Shown: positions 17,095-26,406, counted from the stretch's first letter. The stretch: DNA of 53,568 bases from an uncultured Bacteroidales bacterium (GCA_946626605.1 CAMOUL010000014.1:1-53568); one strand, 5' to 3'. Translations and numbers: made by a program. The notes: generated by a model not told the origin, from the sequence alone.

Positions 17095-18843
17095 TTACCA
17101 TCCTCCTATGTTTTGTTTGTAATGACCATTGGAAGCGGCTACCTGCTCATGAGGGATAGGCAGATACTCGTTTTTATTGGCGGTGAAAGACGCAGAGGTA
17201 TAGATACGGCAGTCGTTTGCTTCCTCTACGTAATACTTGTTGATCACCTGAGCCGCTTCACCCCAACGTACGAGGTCGAAGAACCGCTCGCTCTCCATCG
17301 CCAGTTCCAGACGGCGCTCCATTTTGACTTTGGCAAGTGCGTTCGAATAGTCGGTATAGGGTTTGACGCGGATCTTGGCTCCGTAGTTGGTATCATACCC
17401 GGCAAGCATGCCTATACTGCGCGATGCACGGTTACGGAGCTGGTTAACCAGTTCGATGGCCTCTTGGTCGCGTCCCAGTTGAGCCATGGCCTCCGCACGC
17501 ATCAACAGTACATCTGCGTAGCGGACGACGATACGGTTCATCGGCGTACCGAACCACAGGGCGGAACGGATGAGATAGCCGCTCTCCGGATCAACGTTGT
17601 GTTTCAGAGTCACATGATAACCATATAAACCGTTGGAACGACTCCAGTTATGCGTACGGCTCATGATGAGGTTCGGGTTGAACTCATACGGGAAACCGGC
17701 TATACCTACCGTCAGCCACAGACGGGGGTCAGCATTGTCGGTGGAAGGATCGAAATCCTTATCGTTGAACGTGTCGATGAAGGGCAGCCCCTCGGCGTTG
17801 GTACGGAAAGCGTTAACGAGGTTCTGACTCGGCTTGTAGAAATCACAACCGCCGTCCGTCACCCCTTCGATACCCGGTACCATCAAACCGTAAGACCAGT
17901 TGCAGTTACCCAAGTTCGTACCGTCGTTGGTCGAGTATTGCATCGCCCAAAGGCTCTCCTTGCCATTCTCATACTGCGGCTCCGGACGGAAGTTATTATG
18001 GAAATCGTCCTCCAGACCATAACCTCCGGCGGTATAGATACCCTCCTCGGTATATTGAAGCACTTTTGCCAAATCGTCACGGTTGATCTCGGTCACCTGA
18101 TGCGAAGCGGGATCGTCCTGACGGTAAGCCTTATACAGATACACCTTCGCCAGCAATGCAGCTGCTGACGCCTGCGTCGGACGGCCTTTGTCCGCCTGGG
18201 TAGCAGGTAATACGCTATACGCATATTCAAGGTCATCGGCAATAAGTTGCCATCCTTCGTCATTGGTATATTTGGTGTTGCTCAATTCGTTATAGTCCTC
18301 CTGTTTCATCAGCGGATCCATGACAAAGGGGATATTCTTGTACAGCCGTTTGAGCAGGAAATGTCCATAGGCACGCAGGAACTTCATCTCGCCCAGTCTC
18401 TGCGCTTTGAGCTTATAACTGTTATCCATAGCGTCCAACGCAGCGATGGCGGCGTTCACACGGCTCAGGCAGTTATACAGACGCACCCACATGTCGTTGA
18501 TATTCCAGTTGGTCGTCAATATACCCTGGCTCACCTCTAACTGGTGAAAGACATCACCGTCGTTCTCCGAGATACCGCCTTTGTAAGCATCGTCTGAGCG
18601 GACATCAAAGTTCCACATCGAGAAAGACGAGTTGATATCCTCCGCAGAGATAAAAATAGCATATGCGGAAATACAGATATTATCGATATACAACGGGTCA
18701 TTTACCTGATCCTCGCTCAGCGTTGCCTGCGGTACATCCTGGTTAAGAAAACTGTCGCAGCTGCTCAAGAGCAAGGAGCAAGGAATAAGGAATAAGGACA
18801 AATATGCCTTAATAATATTCTTCGTTTTCATGTTGCTTTTCAT
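17095..18843 (-). CDS. susD: SusD/RagB-family fructan-binding lipoprotein
   Basis: 582 residues, normal for the family. The lipoprotein signal has lipobox LLSSC (Cys29). An in-frame ATG four codons downstream (MKTKNIIK) could be the real start. SusD hallmarks are the TPR-like helical body with LxRVNAAIxALD near residue 120, RADVLLMRAEAMAQLGRDQEA near 460, and the ERRLELAMESERFFDLVRWG segment near 525. It caps the SusC barrel on the outer membrane and binds the oligosaccharide. It lies 46 bp behind susC. The signal peptide is partly encoded by a GAGCAAGG/AATAAGG direct repeat. Confidence 0.95.
   Translation of the reverse strand: MKSNMKTKNIIKAYLSLFLIPCSLLLSSCDSFLNQDVPQATLSEDQVNDPLYIDNICISAYAIFISAEDINSSFSMWNFDVRSDDAYKGGISENDGDVFHQLEVSQGILTTNWNINDMWVRLYNCLSRVNAAIAALDAMDNSYKLKAQRLGEMKFLRAYGHFLLKRLYKNIPFVMDPLMKQEDYNELSNTKYTNDEGWQLIADDLEYAYSVLPATQADKGRPTQASAAALLAKVYLYKAYRQDDPASHQVTEINRDDLAKVLQYTEEGIYTAGGYGLEDDFHNNFRPEPQYENGKESLWAMQYSTNDGTNLGNCNWSYGLMVPGIEGVTDGGCDFYKPSQNLVNAFRTNAEGLPFIDTFNDKDFDPSTDNADPRLWLTVGIAGFPYEFNPNLIMSRTHNWSRSNGLYGYHVTLKHNVDPESGYLIRSALWFGTPMNRIVVRYADVLLMRAEAMAQLGRDQEAIELVNQLRNRASRSIGMLAGYDTNYGAKIRVKPYTDYSNALAKVKMERRLELAMESERFFDLVRWGEAAQVINKYYVEEANDCRIYTSASFTANKNEYLPIPHEQVAASNGHYKQNIGGW
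18768..18800. repeat. direct repeat (GAGCAAGG and AATAAGG words) inside a signal peptide
   Basis: AAGAGCAAGGAGCAAGG followed by AATAAGGAATAAGGAC. Two nested 7-8 bp words encode the LSLFLIPCSLLL hydrophobic core of SusD. Confidence 0.65.
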
Positions 18844-18889
18844 TTTTAGTCTTTTATCTTGATTCTTTTAGCGAAGCGATCTTTGTGCC

Positions 18890-21800
18890 TTAGAACGTTA
18901 CTTTGGTACCTAAGGTTACAGTGAGCGGGATAGGATAACCGAAGGTAGGCACCTCCGGATCGACACCGGTGAACTTAGCCGAGTGGATGGTAAATACGTT
19001 CTGCGCCGACACGAACCAACGCCAGTTTTGCATCTTCATCTTGTCACACGCACTCTTGGGCAGGTTATAACCCAGCTGCAGGTTACGCAGTTTAAGGAAC
19101 GAACCGTCCTCTACGAAATAGGTGCTGACACGGGTCTCGTTGTTGTTATTGTTGGTGGACAGCGCAGGTATGTCACTATCGGGGTTGGAGGGACTCCATG
19201 CGTCTAACACGCGCGTTCCTTTGTTAAGGTTCGCTCTGTTCACGCCCGTCCAGAGATCGGTCTGTTGTTTGAAGTCCTTCGTGATAACCTGCTGACCGCC
19301 TACGCCTTGGAAGAAGAGGGTCAGGTCGAAACCTTTGTACTCAAAGTAGAAGTTCGCACCGAATGCGACTGCGGGTATCGGCGAATAGATCCATGTCTGG
19401 TCTGCCTCGCTGACCACGCCATCGCCGGTGATATCCCGGTAGCGGATACGACCTAAGCCTGCACCCTCCTGATAAGCATGGTTATCGATCTCCTCCTGGC
19501 TTTTGAATATACCATCGGCGATGAATCCTACTTGCGATCCTATAGCGTGACCTACAACTGATTGTACACCGTTACCACCGAATGCACCGCTGGCTGCTAC
19601 TGTTGCAGGCATATCGATTACCTTATTGTTATAATGAGAGATATTGGCGGAGATATCGTATTTGAAGCCGCCTTTGGTCTGGTTACGGTAACCTAACTGG
19701 AACTCAACACCCATATTATCCACCGCGCCGGCGTTCACCCACTGCGATGCGCCTTCACCCATCACACCGATACCGGTCATGAGCACGAGGATATCGTTTG
19801 TCTGCTTGTAGAACCAATCGAACGAACCGTAGAAAGTCTGTTTGAAGAAAGAGAAATCGAGACCGACGTTAGTCTGGGTCGTAGTCTCCCATTTGATATC
19901 GTCATTACCGATCTGCGTGCGGCGGAAACCCGAAGGAAGAATACTGCCACCGTTGGTGCCGGCGATGTCGTACGACGTACCGTAACTCTGACCACCGTTC
20001 TCGTTCACACCATAGTTGGAGTCGTAGATAGTATAACGCGCGGTAGCATTGATATCCTGGTTACCCGTCTGACCCCACGAAACACGCAGCTTCAGATCGT
20101 CCATCCACGAATTGGCTCCTGCCATGAACTTCTCCTGGCTGATACGCCAACCGGCGGAAACAGAGGGGAAGAAAGCAAAGCGGTTGTTTTTACCGAAACG
20201 GCTTGAACCATCATAGCGCATCGTCAGAGATACGAGGTAGCGGTTGTCGTAACTATAGTTCGCCTTTCCAAAGAAAGAGATCAGCGAGAAACTACCGCCG
20301 CCTCCATAAGCCTGGGCTGTACCCGTTCCTGCTGACGGCCACATATAGGTAGGATTGAGCACAATGAAGTCCTCTTTATAAGCAGAGAACCACTCATCTA
20401 TCTGTCTATTGAGCTCCGTTCCCAACAAGAAGTCTGCACGGTGCTTGCCAATCTCCAGATTATAGGTAATAATAGCGTTCCACATCCACTTCGTCCAGTG
20501 CTCCTGCTTTGCCTCAACGGCATTCTTATCGTTAGCTACTACGCCTTCGGTGATAGGATACGTGAAGAAACGTTGCTTCTTCTGCGCATAGTCGAGACCT
20601 GCCGTAGTACGAATATTCAAGCCCTTAATCGGGTTGATATTGATGAACACGTTTCCGAACAAACGCCAATAGGTGTATCGGTTGTCTTTGTTGCGCTCCA
20701 GAGTGGAGAGAGGATTCTCAAGTTGCGGGAAGCCGCTGGACGAAGGAGCCTGCGCCAGATCGCCGTTGGTCGTATAGACCGGCAGCAAGGGGTTGTATTG
20801 GAGCACGCTCTCAATGTAACCGCCGGGAGCGCCTACCTCAGAAGTGCGGTTAAGCGTGAAGTTCTCACCGATAGTCACAATGTCATTCAGCATCTTATAG
20901 TCGGTGTTAACACGCGCCGAGAAACGGTCGAAGTCCGTAGTCTTGATGATACCGTCGTTTTTGTAGTAGCCCAAAGAGAAGAACGCGCTACCCTTCTTTC
21001 CGCCATTGCTGACAGAGATATTGTAGTTTTGGATTACACCAGGACGGGTGGTCTCAGCGAACCAGTCTGTGTTGCTGACCGGTACAGTTCCGGCTGCATC
21101 AAGGTACTTATTAAGCATGATATTATTCAAAACCGGTTGACCTTGCTCATTATAGCCCCAGTCGTAACGGTAACCAAGCACGTTCGTATTCGGATCCGCC
21201 GTACCATCGTTGACATATGCCTGCCACATAGCGCGACCGAACTGCTCGGAATTGAGGACGCGCATCCGGTTTACGTAGTTCTGCACGGCTACGGATGCAT
21301 CCAAAGAGACACTTAACTTACCCTCCGAGCCTTTCTTGGTGGTGATGATGATGACACCATTAGCCGCGCGCGAACCATATATACTCGCGGACGCGGCATC
21401 TTTGAGCACCTGAATGGACTCAATATCATTCGGATTGAGCTCATGCATACCCGATGTCGTCGGTACGCCGTCGATGACGTAAAGAGGATCATTGGATGAG
21501 TTCAAAGAACCTGTACCACGTATACGGACGGTAGCCGTTCCTGAGGGGTTACCGTCGGCGGAGATATTCATACCCGGGATCTTACCCTGCAGGGCTTTCA
21601 TCGGGTTGTTCTCCTGCTGTTTCTCCAAGTCCTTGGCACTGACGGCACTGACAGCGCCCGTCAAATCCGCCTTGCGCTGAGTGGTATAACCGGTTACTAC
21701 CACTTCCTCCAGCACCTCGCTGTCCTCCGCCAGGGAGACTTTCATGTTCGCTTTCGGGAATAACTGCTGGGTCTTGTAGCCCACATACGAAATCACCACC

Positions 21801-22009
21801 ATGGCATCCTTGCCGACGGGAAGTGAGAAATTACCATCGAAATCGGTGATTGTACCATTCGATGTGCCTTCCTCCAGTACAGACGCTCCAATAATCGGCT
21901 CACCCGTAGCTGCATCCACCACAACACCCGTCGCGGTCACTTGCGCCTGAGCGAATGCCGTGAAGCATAGCATCCAAAGAAAGGCTAAAATTACACTTTT
22001 TGAATTCAT
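18890..22009 (-). CDS. susC: SusC/RagA-family TonB-dependent outer-membrane transporter
   Basis: 1039 residues. Signal peptide (about 1-22), carboxypeptidase-regulatory-like N-terminal domain (about 24-100, GVVVDAATGEPIIGASVLEEG), plug domain with the EEVVVTGYTTQRKADLTGAV TonB-box region and the SusC signature DPLYVIDGVPT near residue 178, then a 22-stranded barrel to the end. It imports fructan oligosaccharides across the outer membrane with the SusD cap, powered by TonB. It is the first gene of the operon, with the promoter at 22071-22101 and a leader of about 55 bp. Confidence 0.96.
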   Translation of the reverse strand: MNSKSVILAFLWMLCFTAFAQAQVTATGVVVDAATGEPIIGASVLEEGTSNGTITDFDGNFSLPVGKDAMVVISYVGYKTQQLFPKANMKVSLAEDSEVLEEVVVTGYTTQRKADLTGAVSAVSAKDLEKQQENNPMKALQGKIPGMNISADGNPSGTATVRIRGTGSLNSSNDPLYVIDGVPTTSGMHELNPNDIESIQVLKDAASASIYGSRAANGVIIITTKKGSEGKLSVSLDASVAVQNYVNRMRVLNSEQFGRAMWQAYVNDGTADPNTNVLGYRYDWGYNEQGQPVLNNIMLNKYLDAAGTVPVSNTDWFAETTRPGVIQNYNISVSNGGKKGSAFFSLGYYKNDGIIKTTDFDRFSARVNTDYKMLNDIVTIGENFTLNRTSEVGAPGGYIESVLQYNPLLPVYTTNGDLAQAPSSSGFPQLENPLSTLERNKDNRYTYWRLFGNVFININPIKGLNIRTTAGLDYAQKKQRFFTYPITEGVVANDKNAVEAKQEHWTKWMWNAIITYNLEIGKHRADFLLGTELNRQIDEWFSAYKEDFIVLNPTYMWPSAGTGTAQAYGGGGSFSLISFFGKANYSYDNRYLVSLTMRYDGSSRFGKNNRFAFFPSVSAGWRISQEKFMAGANSWMDDLKLRVSWGQTGNQDINATARYTIYDSNYGVNENGGQSYGTSYDIAGTNGGSILPSGFRRTQIGNDDIKWETTTQTNVGLDFSFFKQTFYGSFDWFYKQTNDILVLMTGIGVMGEGASQWVNAGAVDNMGVEFQLGYRNQTKGGFKYDISANISHYNNKVIDMPATVAASGAFGGNGVQSVVGHAIGSQVGFIADGIFKSQEEIDNHAYQEGAGLGRIRYRDITGDGVVSEADQTWIYSPIPAVAFGANFYFEYKGFDLTLFFQGVGGQQVITKDFKQQTDLWTGVNRANLNKGTRVLDAWSPSNPDSDIPALSTNNNNNETRVSTYFVEDGSFLKLRNLQLGYNLPKSACDKMKMQNWRWFVSAQNVFTIHSAKFTGVDPEVPTFGYPIPLTVTLGTKVTF

Positions 22010-22070
22010 GATATGTTAAAATTTAAATAAAAAGTTAAGCAACGAAACCGAGTCAAACTCAATTCCGCTG

Positions 22071-22101
22071 CAAAAGTACATCTATTTATACACATGCGCA
22101 A
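22071..22101 (-). promoter_or_regulatory. promoter of the fructan operon
   Basis: On the minus strand, TTG (22099-22101), 20 bp, TACTTTTG (22071-22078). It matches the Bacteroidota consensus and lies about 60 bp upstream of susC. An inverted repeat abuts its upstream side. Confidence 0.7.
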
Positions 22102-22109
22102 AAAATAAT

Positions 22110-22164
22110 GTTGCAAAATATGCCACTGATGTTTCACTGCAACAAATGTAACATATTTTGCAAC
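22110..22164. promoter_or_regulatory. 13-bp inverted repeat, probable operator of the AraC-type regulator
   Basis: Perfect arms GTTGCAAAATATG (22110-22122) and CATATTTTGCAAC (22152-22164) separated by 29 bp. A further GCAAC word lies inside. The left arm is 8 bp upstream of the -33 TTG of the susC promoter, the usual place for activator sites. The cognate protein is probably the regulator encoded immediately downstream of this site at 22192. Confidence 0.6.
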
Positions 22165-22191
22165 AAAATTAGTATTTATAAATGTTTCATA

Positions 22192-23697
22192 TTAGCGCGC
22201 ACTGGGCAGATGCCCGAAGTATTCCTTATAGCATTTGGTGAAATAGCCGGCGGAGGAGAAGCAAAGCTCGAGCGCCACTTGCTGGATGGTCATATCGGTC
22301 GTATGTAGCAGTTGGTCCGCACGGATGAGCCGGCGCTCACGAATATAGTCCAACGGTCCTTTCCCAGCTACCGCTTTCACGCGACGAAAGAGTTGCGTGC
22401 GGCTTAGTTGCAGTTTACTACCTAAGAACTCTACGGTCAGATTCGGATCTGTCAGATAATCGTCAACCACTTGACGCAGCCTCTCAGCAAAGGCTTCGTC
22501 TTTCTTACTGAGCTGGATCGCCTCCTGCATATTCTCCAGCTGCGGGATAATATCATGCTTGATCTCCGTTTGGATCTTACGTTGCTTGATGAAGACATAG
22601 GCTAAGGTGATGACGAACAGGATAAAGAAAAACACCACAAAGAGAATCAGTATAAATCGGTCGAAGCGTAACTGTCTCCATTTGCTTTCCGCCTGCGTCT
22701 GTACGATATGCAGGGTCTCCAGATCGCGGGTGATAGCCTCGACCTGTTTGAGCATGGGGTACGCGGCGGTGATATCCACGAGCGCCGTTTCCAGCACGGT
22801 GTCATGCACGTACGGTTCCTCATGTAAGATGTGCGCGGCGGCATCGATCAGCATATCGCCCCGTGAGGAGTACGTAGCGGAGCATTCGATCATACCGTCA
22901 ACGATAGCCTGCAAACCCGGATGAATACCGTCCACACCCATGATAGGAACATATCGTTGAGACTTGAGATGGGAGGTTTGATAGTAGGCCACAGCCTCGG
23001 CAGCCCCGATAGCCATAAGGTCGTTATGCGCCACGATGACATCCGGCAGAGGGTGAGTCTCCAAGTACTCGGAGACGACCTCATGAGCGTTTTCCTTGTA
23101 CCAGCTTCCCATCACACTCTGTATCTCAACCTTAGCCGCTAACCCTTCTTCTTTCGCTTCCTCGATACCCTCCATCATACCCTTGTGGCGCAACGTGGCA
23201 GGCGTTGATCCCGGCAGACCGGCTACCTCCAGGACAACGAAGGGTTTGGAGACAGTGCCTCGTTTTTTCCATTTTTCCATCACCCAATGTGCCATCAGTC
23301 GGCCGACTTTGTAGTTGTCGCCGCCGATAAAAGCGGTCCATTCGTCACCGGGGACACGGCGGTCGGCTACAATCACAGGAATACCTGCCCGATAAGCCCT
23401 CGTCACAGCGGGTTGTACCTGCTTCGCCTCGTTGGGACTGACTATCAGCAGATCTACGCGCTCTTTGATAAAACTATCGATCTGGGCACACTGCAACTCA
23501 TTGCTGCCGTAGGCAATACGGCGCGAAAGAGACATGTCCGGATGGAGCAGCAACTCCCGCTCCATCTCATAGTTCATCTTCTGCCGCCACGCATCGTCCA
23601 GACACTGGCTTACGCCGATGCGATACTGCGGCGTACGCGAGTTACAACCCGTCATTAACAGGCATAACGCCAGAATACTAACAATGATGTTTCTCAT
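22192..23697 (-). CDS. membrane-bound one-component regulator: periplasmic sugar-binding domain fused to AraC DNA-binding domain
   Basis: 501 residues from ATG 23697; the frame is open to 23784, but that part lies upstream of the promoter. The N-terminus is a lipoprotein-like signal (LLMTGC, Cys18). Residues about 25-300 form a LacI/ribose-binding-type periplasmic domain (YRIGVSQCLDDAWR, DLLIVSPNEA, GIPVIVADRRV, VIVAHNDLMAIGA, IMGVDG). One membrane segment lies at about 346-371, then a 30-residue linker and an AraC-type HTH pair (about 403-501, LSRTQLFRRVKAVAGKGPLDYIRERR). In B. thetaiotaomicron the fructan regulator BT1754 has the same sensor type and HTH but with a histidine kinase and receiver between; both are missing here. 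The protein probably senses fructose in the periplasm and activates the susC promoter from the membrane. Confidence 0.85.
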   Translation of the reverse strand: MRNIIVSILALCLLMTGCNSRTPQYRIGVSQCLDDAWRQKMNYEMERELLLHPDMSLSRRIAYGSNELQCAQIDSFIKERVDLLIVSPNEAKQVQPAVTRAYRAGIPVIVADRRVPGDEWTAFIGGDNYKVGRLMAHWVMEKWKKRGTVSKPFVVLEVAGLPGSTPATLRHKGMMEGIEEAKEEGLAAKVEIQSVMGSWYKENAHEVVSEYLETHPLPDVIVAHNDLMAIGAAEAVAYYQTSHLKSQRYVPIMGVDGIHPGLQAIVDGMIECSATYSSRGDMLIDAAAHILHEEPYVHDTVLETALVDITAAYPMLKQVEAITRDLETLHIVQTQAESKWRQLRFDRFILILFVVFFFILFVITLAYVFIKQRKIQTEIKHDIIPQLENMQEAIQLSKKDEAFAERLRQVVDDYLTDPNLTVEFLGSKLQLSRTQLFRRVKAVAGKGPLDYIRERRLIRADQLLHTTDMTIQQVALELCFSSAGYFTKCYKEYFGHLPSAR

Positions 23698-23719
23698 AGT
23701 GCAACATTTTTTTCGGGTG

Positions 23720-23750
23720 CAAAGGTACAACAAAAAAATGAGATACGCAA
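23720..23750 (-). promoter_or_regulatory. promoter of the membrane AraC regulator
   Basis: On the minus strand, TTG (23748-23750), 20 bp, TACCTTTG (23720-23727), 23 bp upstream of the chosen ATG. It excludes the longer reading frame start at 23784. Confidence 0.75.
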
Positions 23751-23778
23751 GAAAAATCGGAGAAAATCGTGGGCGCGC

Positions 23779-23809
23779 TTGCATATATGCAAAAAAAGTT
23801 GTATCTTTG
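23779..23809 (+). promoter_or_regulatory. promoter of the TPM-LemA operon
   Basis: TTG (23779-23781), 20 bp, TATCTTTG (23802-23809), 18 bp upstream of the ATG. It is divergent from the regulator promoter; the -33 boxes are about 30 bp apart. Confidence 0.75.
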
Positions 23810-23827
23810 CAGCCAAATTAGTATACC

Positions 23828-24769
23828 ATGAGACGAATAGGAATTATTCTTGCGCTGTTTTTCGCGACGATCAGTTATGCGGAGGTGTATACTCCGGAAG
23901 AAGTACCGAACCCCAAGAGTCAGGGTCAGGAGTATTATGTCTCCAACCCGGACGGGATCCTGTCGGACTCGACGGTGAATTGGGTCAACGGCTGCGCGGC
24001 GCGGTTGGAGCAAGAGACGGAGGTGGAGCTGTGCGTCGTGGTATTAGAGTCCATCGGCGAGGAGGATGCGTTCGATTTCGCCTACGAGCTTTTCCAGCGA
24101 TGGGGTATCGGTAAGAAAGGCAAGAACACGGGCGTGCTGATCCTCTTTGCGGGAGAGAGTCATGACCTGCGCATCATGACCGGCACAGGTATAGAAGGGG
24201 TGCTGACGGACGGTATCTGCTCGAAGATCATGTACGAGGAGATGTTCCCTTCTTTCCGCGAGGGCGACTATGACATGGGAATATGCTTAGGCGTATTAGC
24301 CATCTACGACGTATGTACCGACGGGGAGACGCCGGAGGAGCTGCAGGCGGTAAGGAGCGTAACCAACCGCGGGCGGTTCGGAGAGGAAGAGGATGAGGAA
24401 TGGTTCGGATGGTCCGTGATGGAGAGGGTTATGATTGGCGGTGCGATCCTGTTTGTTCTGGGTCTTTTCATATTGGGTTGGATTGACTCAATCAAGCGAT
24501 GTCCTAAATGCCATAAGCGCAAGGGGCATGAGATCCACCGCGAGACATTGGAATATGCGACGTATGACTATGACGGGAAAGCGATGGTGACATACAAATG
24601 CAAGAACTGCGGACATGAGTTCACCTTAGAGGAACGCATACCCAAGCTGGTACATGAGTCCAGGTCGTCGGGTTCGTCGCGCGGCGGCAGATGGTCGTCG
24701 GGCGGCAGTAGCGGCGGTTCCTGGGGCGGCGGCTCCACCAGCGGTGGCGGCGCAGGAGGGAAATGGTAG
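23828..24769 (+). CDS. TPM-domain (YgcG-type) membrane protein
   Basis: 313 residues with signal peptide MRRIGIILALFFATISYAEV. The TPM domain (about 30-165) has the family features DSTVNWVNGCAARLEQETEVELCVVV, AYELFQRWGIGKKGKNTGVLILFA and RIMTGTGIEGVLTDG. One membrane segment lies at about 195-217. The cytoplasmic tail has a zinc-ribbon-like pair CPKCHKRKGHE and CKNCGHEF, and ends in a Gly/Ser-rich SGGGAGGKW tail. Family members often sit next to lemA, as here (29-bp gap), and are linked to envelope maintenance; the biochemical role is poorly known. Confidence 0.85.
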   Translation: MRRIGIILALFFATISYAEVYTPEEVPNPKSQGQEYYVSNPDGILSDSTVNWVNGCAARLEQETEVELCVVVLESIGEEDAFDFAYELFQRWGIGKKGKNTGVLILFAGESHDLRIMTGTGIEGVLTDGICSKIMYEEMFPSFREGDYDMGICLGVLAIYDVCTDGETPEELQAVRSVTNRGRFGEEEDEEWFGWSVMERVMIGGAILFVLGLFILGWIDSIKRCPKCHKRKGHEIHRETLEYATYDYDGKAMVTYKCKNCGHEFTLEERIPKLVHESRSSGSSRGGRWSSGGSSGGSWGGGSTSGGGAGGKW

Positions 24770-24772
24770 GGA

Positions 24773-24796
24773 GTCGAAAGTAGAAAGTAGAAAGAT
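24773..24796. repeat. GTCGAAA-type repeat between the TPM and lemA genes
   Basis: GTCGAAAGTAGAAAGTAGAAAG: three copies of a GTxGAAA word fill the gap between the two genes. It is the first copy of the family also found at 26407, 26818, 27150, 36709 and 37447. Confidence 0.65.
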
Positions 24797-24798
24797 AT

Positions 24799-25386
24799 AT
24801 GAAAAAATTAATGCCGTGGATTGCGGTACTGGGAGTACTGGCAATCATCGTATTATGGTGCGCAGGCGTGTACAACCGTTTTGTGACTGCCGAAGAGCAG
24901 GTGGAGTCCGCATGGGCACAAGTAGAGAACCAATATCAGCGTCGTGCCGACCTGATTCCGAACCTTGTAGAGACGGTCAAGGGTTACGCTTCGCATGAGC
25001 AGGAGACGCTGGATGCCGTAGTGTCTGCTCGCGCTCGCGCTACTCAAATCACCATCGATCCGAGTACCGCCACGCCGGAGCAGTTAGCCGCTTATCAGGC
25101 AGCTCAAGGAGACCTGAGTCAGGCATTAGGGCGGTTGTTAGCCGTAGCGGAGAGTTATCCGGATCTGAAGGCTAACGAGAACTTCCGCGACCTGCAGCAA
25201 CAGTTAGAGGGCACGGAGAACCGCATCACGGTAGCCCGTCAGCTCTTCAACGACGAGGCTCGGGCGTACAACACCCTGATCCGCCGATTCCCGAATAACC
25301 TGCTGGCAGGCATGTTCGGATTCGAAAAGAAACCCTACTTCGAGGCCGAAGAGGGTTCCAACAAAGCGCCGAAAGTAGCGTTCTGA
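24799..25386 (+). CDS. lemA: LemA family protein
   Basis: 195 residues, typical length. An N-terminal membrane anchor (about 5-22) is followed by the LemA helical bundle: ESAWAQVENQYQRRADLIPN, LVETVKGYASHEQETL, LLAVAESYPDLKANENF and the ITVARQLFNDEARAYNT segment near residue 140. The exact function is unknown; the family is small, membrane-anchored and commonly paired with TPM proteins. It converges with ruvB, whose stop codon lies only 2 bp away, with no terminator visible between them. Confidence 0.92.
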   Translation: MKKLMPWIAVLGVLAIIVLWCAGVYNRFVTAEEQVESAWAQVENQYQRRADLIPNLVETVKGYASHEQETLDAVVSARARATQITIDPSTATPEQLAAYQAAQGDLSQALGRLLAVAESYPDLKANENFRDLQQQLEGTENRITVARQLFNDEARAYNTLIRRFPNNLLAGMFGFEKKPYFEAEEGSNKAPKVAF

Positions 25387-25388
25387 TT

Positions 25389-26405
25389 TCAGAAGATCGA
25401 TTGCTGGCCATCAGGCGCAAGCGGAGTCTTGCCCAGATGCTCGTAAGCCAGCGGCGTTGCCTCGCGTCCGCGCGGGGTACGTTTGATGAATCCTTCCTTG
25501 ATGAGGTACGGCTCATAGACATCCTCAATCGTGCCGGCATCTTCGCCCATGGCGGTAGCGATGGTGTTGAGTCCGACAGGTCCGCCGCGGAACTTATCGA
25601 TGATGGTCGTGAGCAGTTTGTTATCTATCTGATCGAGACCGAAAGTATCGATATTCAGCGCCTCGAGGGCGTATTGGGCGATGTCGAGGTCGATAGTGCC
25701 GTCGCCTTTGACCTGGGCGAAGTCGCGCACGCGTCGCAAGAGGGCGTTGGCGATACGGGGCGTACCGCGTGAACGACGTGCAATCTCTCCGGCCGCCTTG
25801 GTGTTGATCTCCACGCCGAGGAGTCCCGCCGAGCGCGCGACGATACCCGAGAGGATATCCGCGTCGTAGTACTCGAGATGGCAGTTAATGCCAAAACGTG
25901 CCCGGAGCGGCGAGGTCAAGAGACCTGAACGCGTGGTAGCACCGATGAGGGTGAATGGGTTGAGGTCGATCTGGATCGTGCGCGCCGAAGGACCCTTATC
26001 GATCATGATATCGATGCGGTAGTCCTCCATGGCAGAGTAGAGGTACTCCTCGACGATCGGAGAGAGACGATGGATCTCATCGATGAAGAGGACATCGTTG
26101 GGCTCGAGCGATGTGAGGAGCCCCGCGAGATCGCCGGGCTTGTCGAGGACAGGACCGGAGGTGATCTTAAAGCCTACGCCGAGCTCGTTGGCGATGATGT
26201 TCGCGAGGGTGGTCTTACCGAGTCCCGGAGGACCGAAGAGCAACACGTGGTCGAGCGACTCGCGGCGCAGTTTGGCTGCCTCAACGAAGATCTTGAGGTT
26301 AGAGGTCACTTTGCTCTGACCGGCGAAGTCGGCGAAGCATAAAGGTCGGAGCGCAGAGTCTTGCTCCTTCTCGTTCATTTGGTTTCTAATATCAAAATCG
26401 GACAT
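25389..26405 (-). CDS. ruvB: Holliday junction branch-migration helicase RuvB
   Basis: 338 residues, normal length. RuvB drives branch migration of Holliday junctions with RuvA. Visible motifs are FADFAGQ near residue 24, Walker [10 protein letters not shown] (58-66), Walker B/DEIH (109-112), sensor ATTRSG near 155 and the C-terminal winged helix with [27 protein letters not shown]. It follows the GldA-like ATPase gene with a 64-bp gap filled by the GTCGAAA repeat, and so may be read from the upstream efflux unit or an unseen promoter. Confidence 0.97.
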   Translation of the reverse strand: MSDFDIRNQMNEKEQDSALRPLCFADFAGQSKVTSNLKIFVEAAKLRRESLDHVLLFGPPGLGKTTLANIIANELGVGFKITSGPVLDKPGDLAGLLTSLEPNDVLFIDEIHRLSPIVEEYLYSAMEDYRIDIMIDKGPSARTIQIDLNPFTLIGATTRSGLLTSPLRARFGINCHLEYYDADILSGIVARSAGLLGVEINTKAAGEIARRSRGTPRIANALLRRVRDFAQVKGDGTIDLDIAQYALEALNIDTFGLDQIDNKLLTTIIDKFRGGPVGLNTIATAMGEDAGTIEDVYEPYLIKEGFIKRTPRGREATPLAYEHLGKTPLAPDGQQSIF

Positions 26406-26406
26406 A

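Noticed and set aside
23698..23784. Longer start for the AraC regulator
   Set aside because: The extra codons lie across the promoter at 23720-23750 and would put a second hydrophobic stretch before a good signal sequence.
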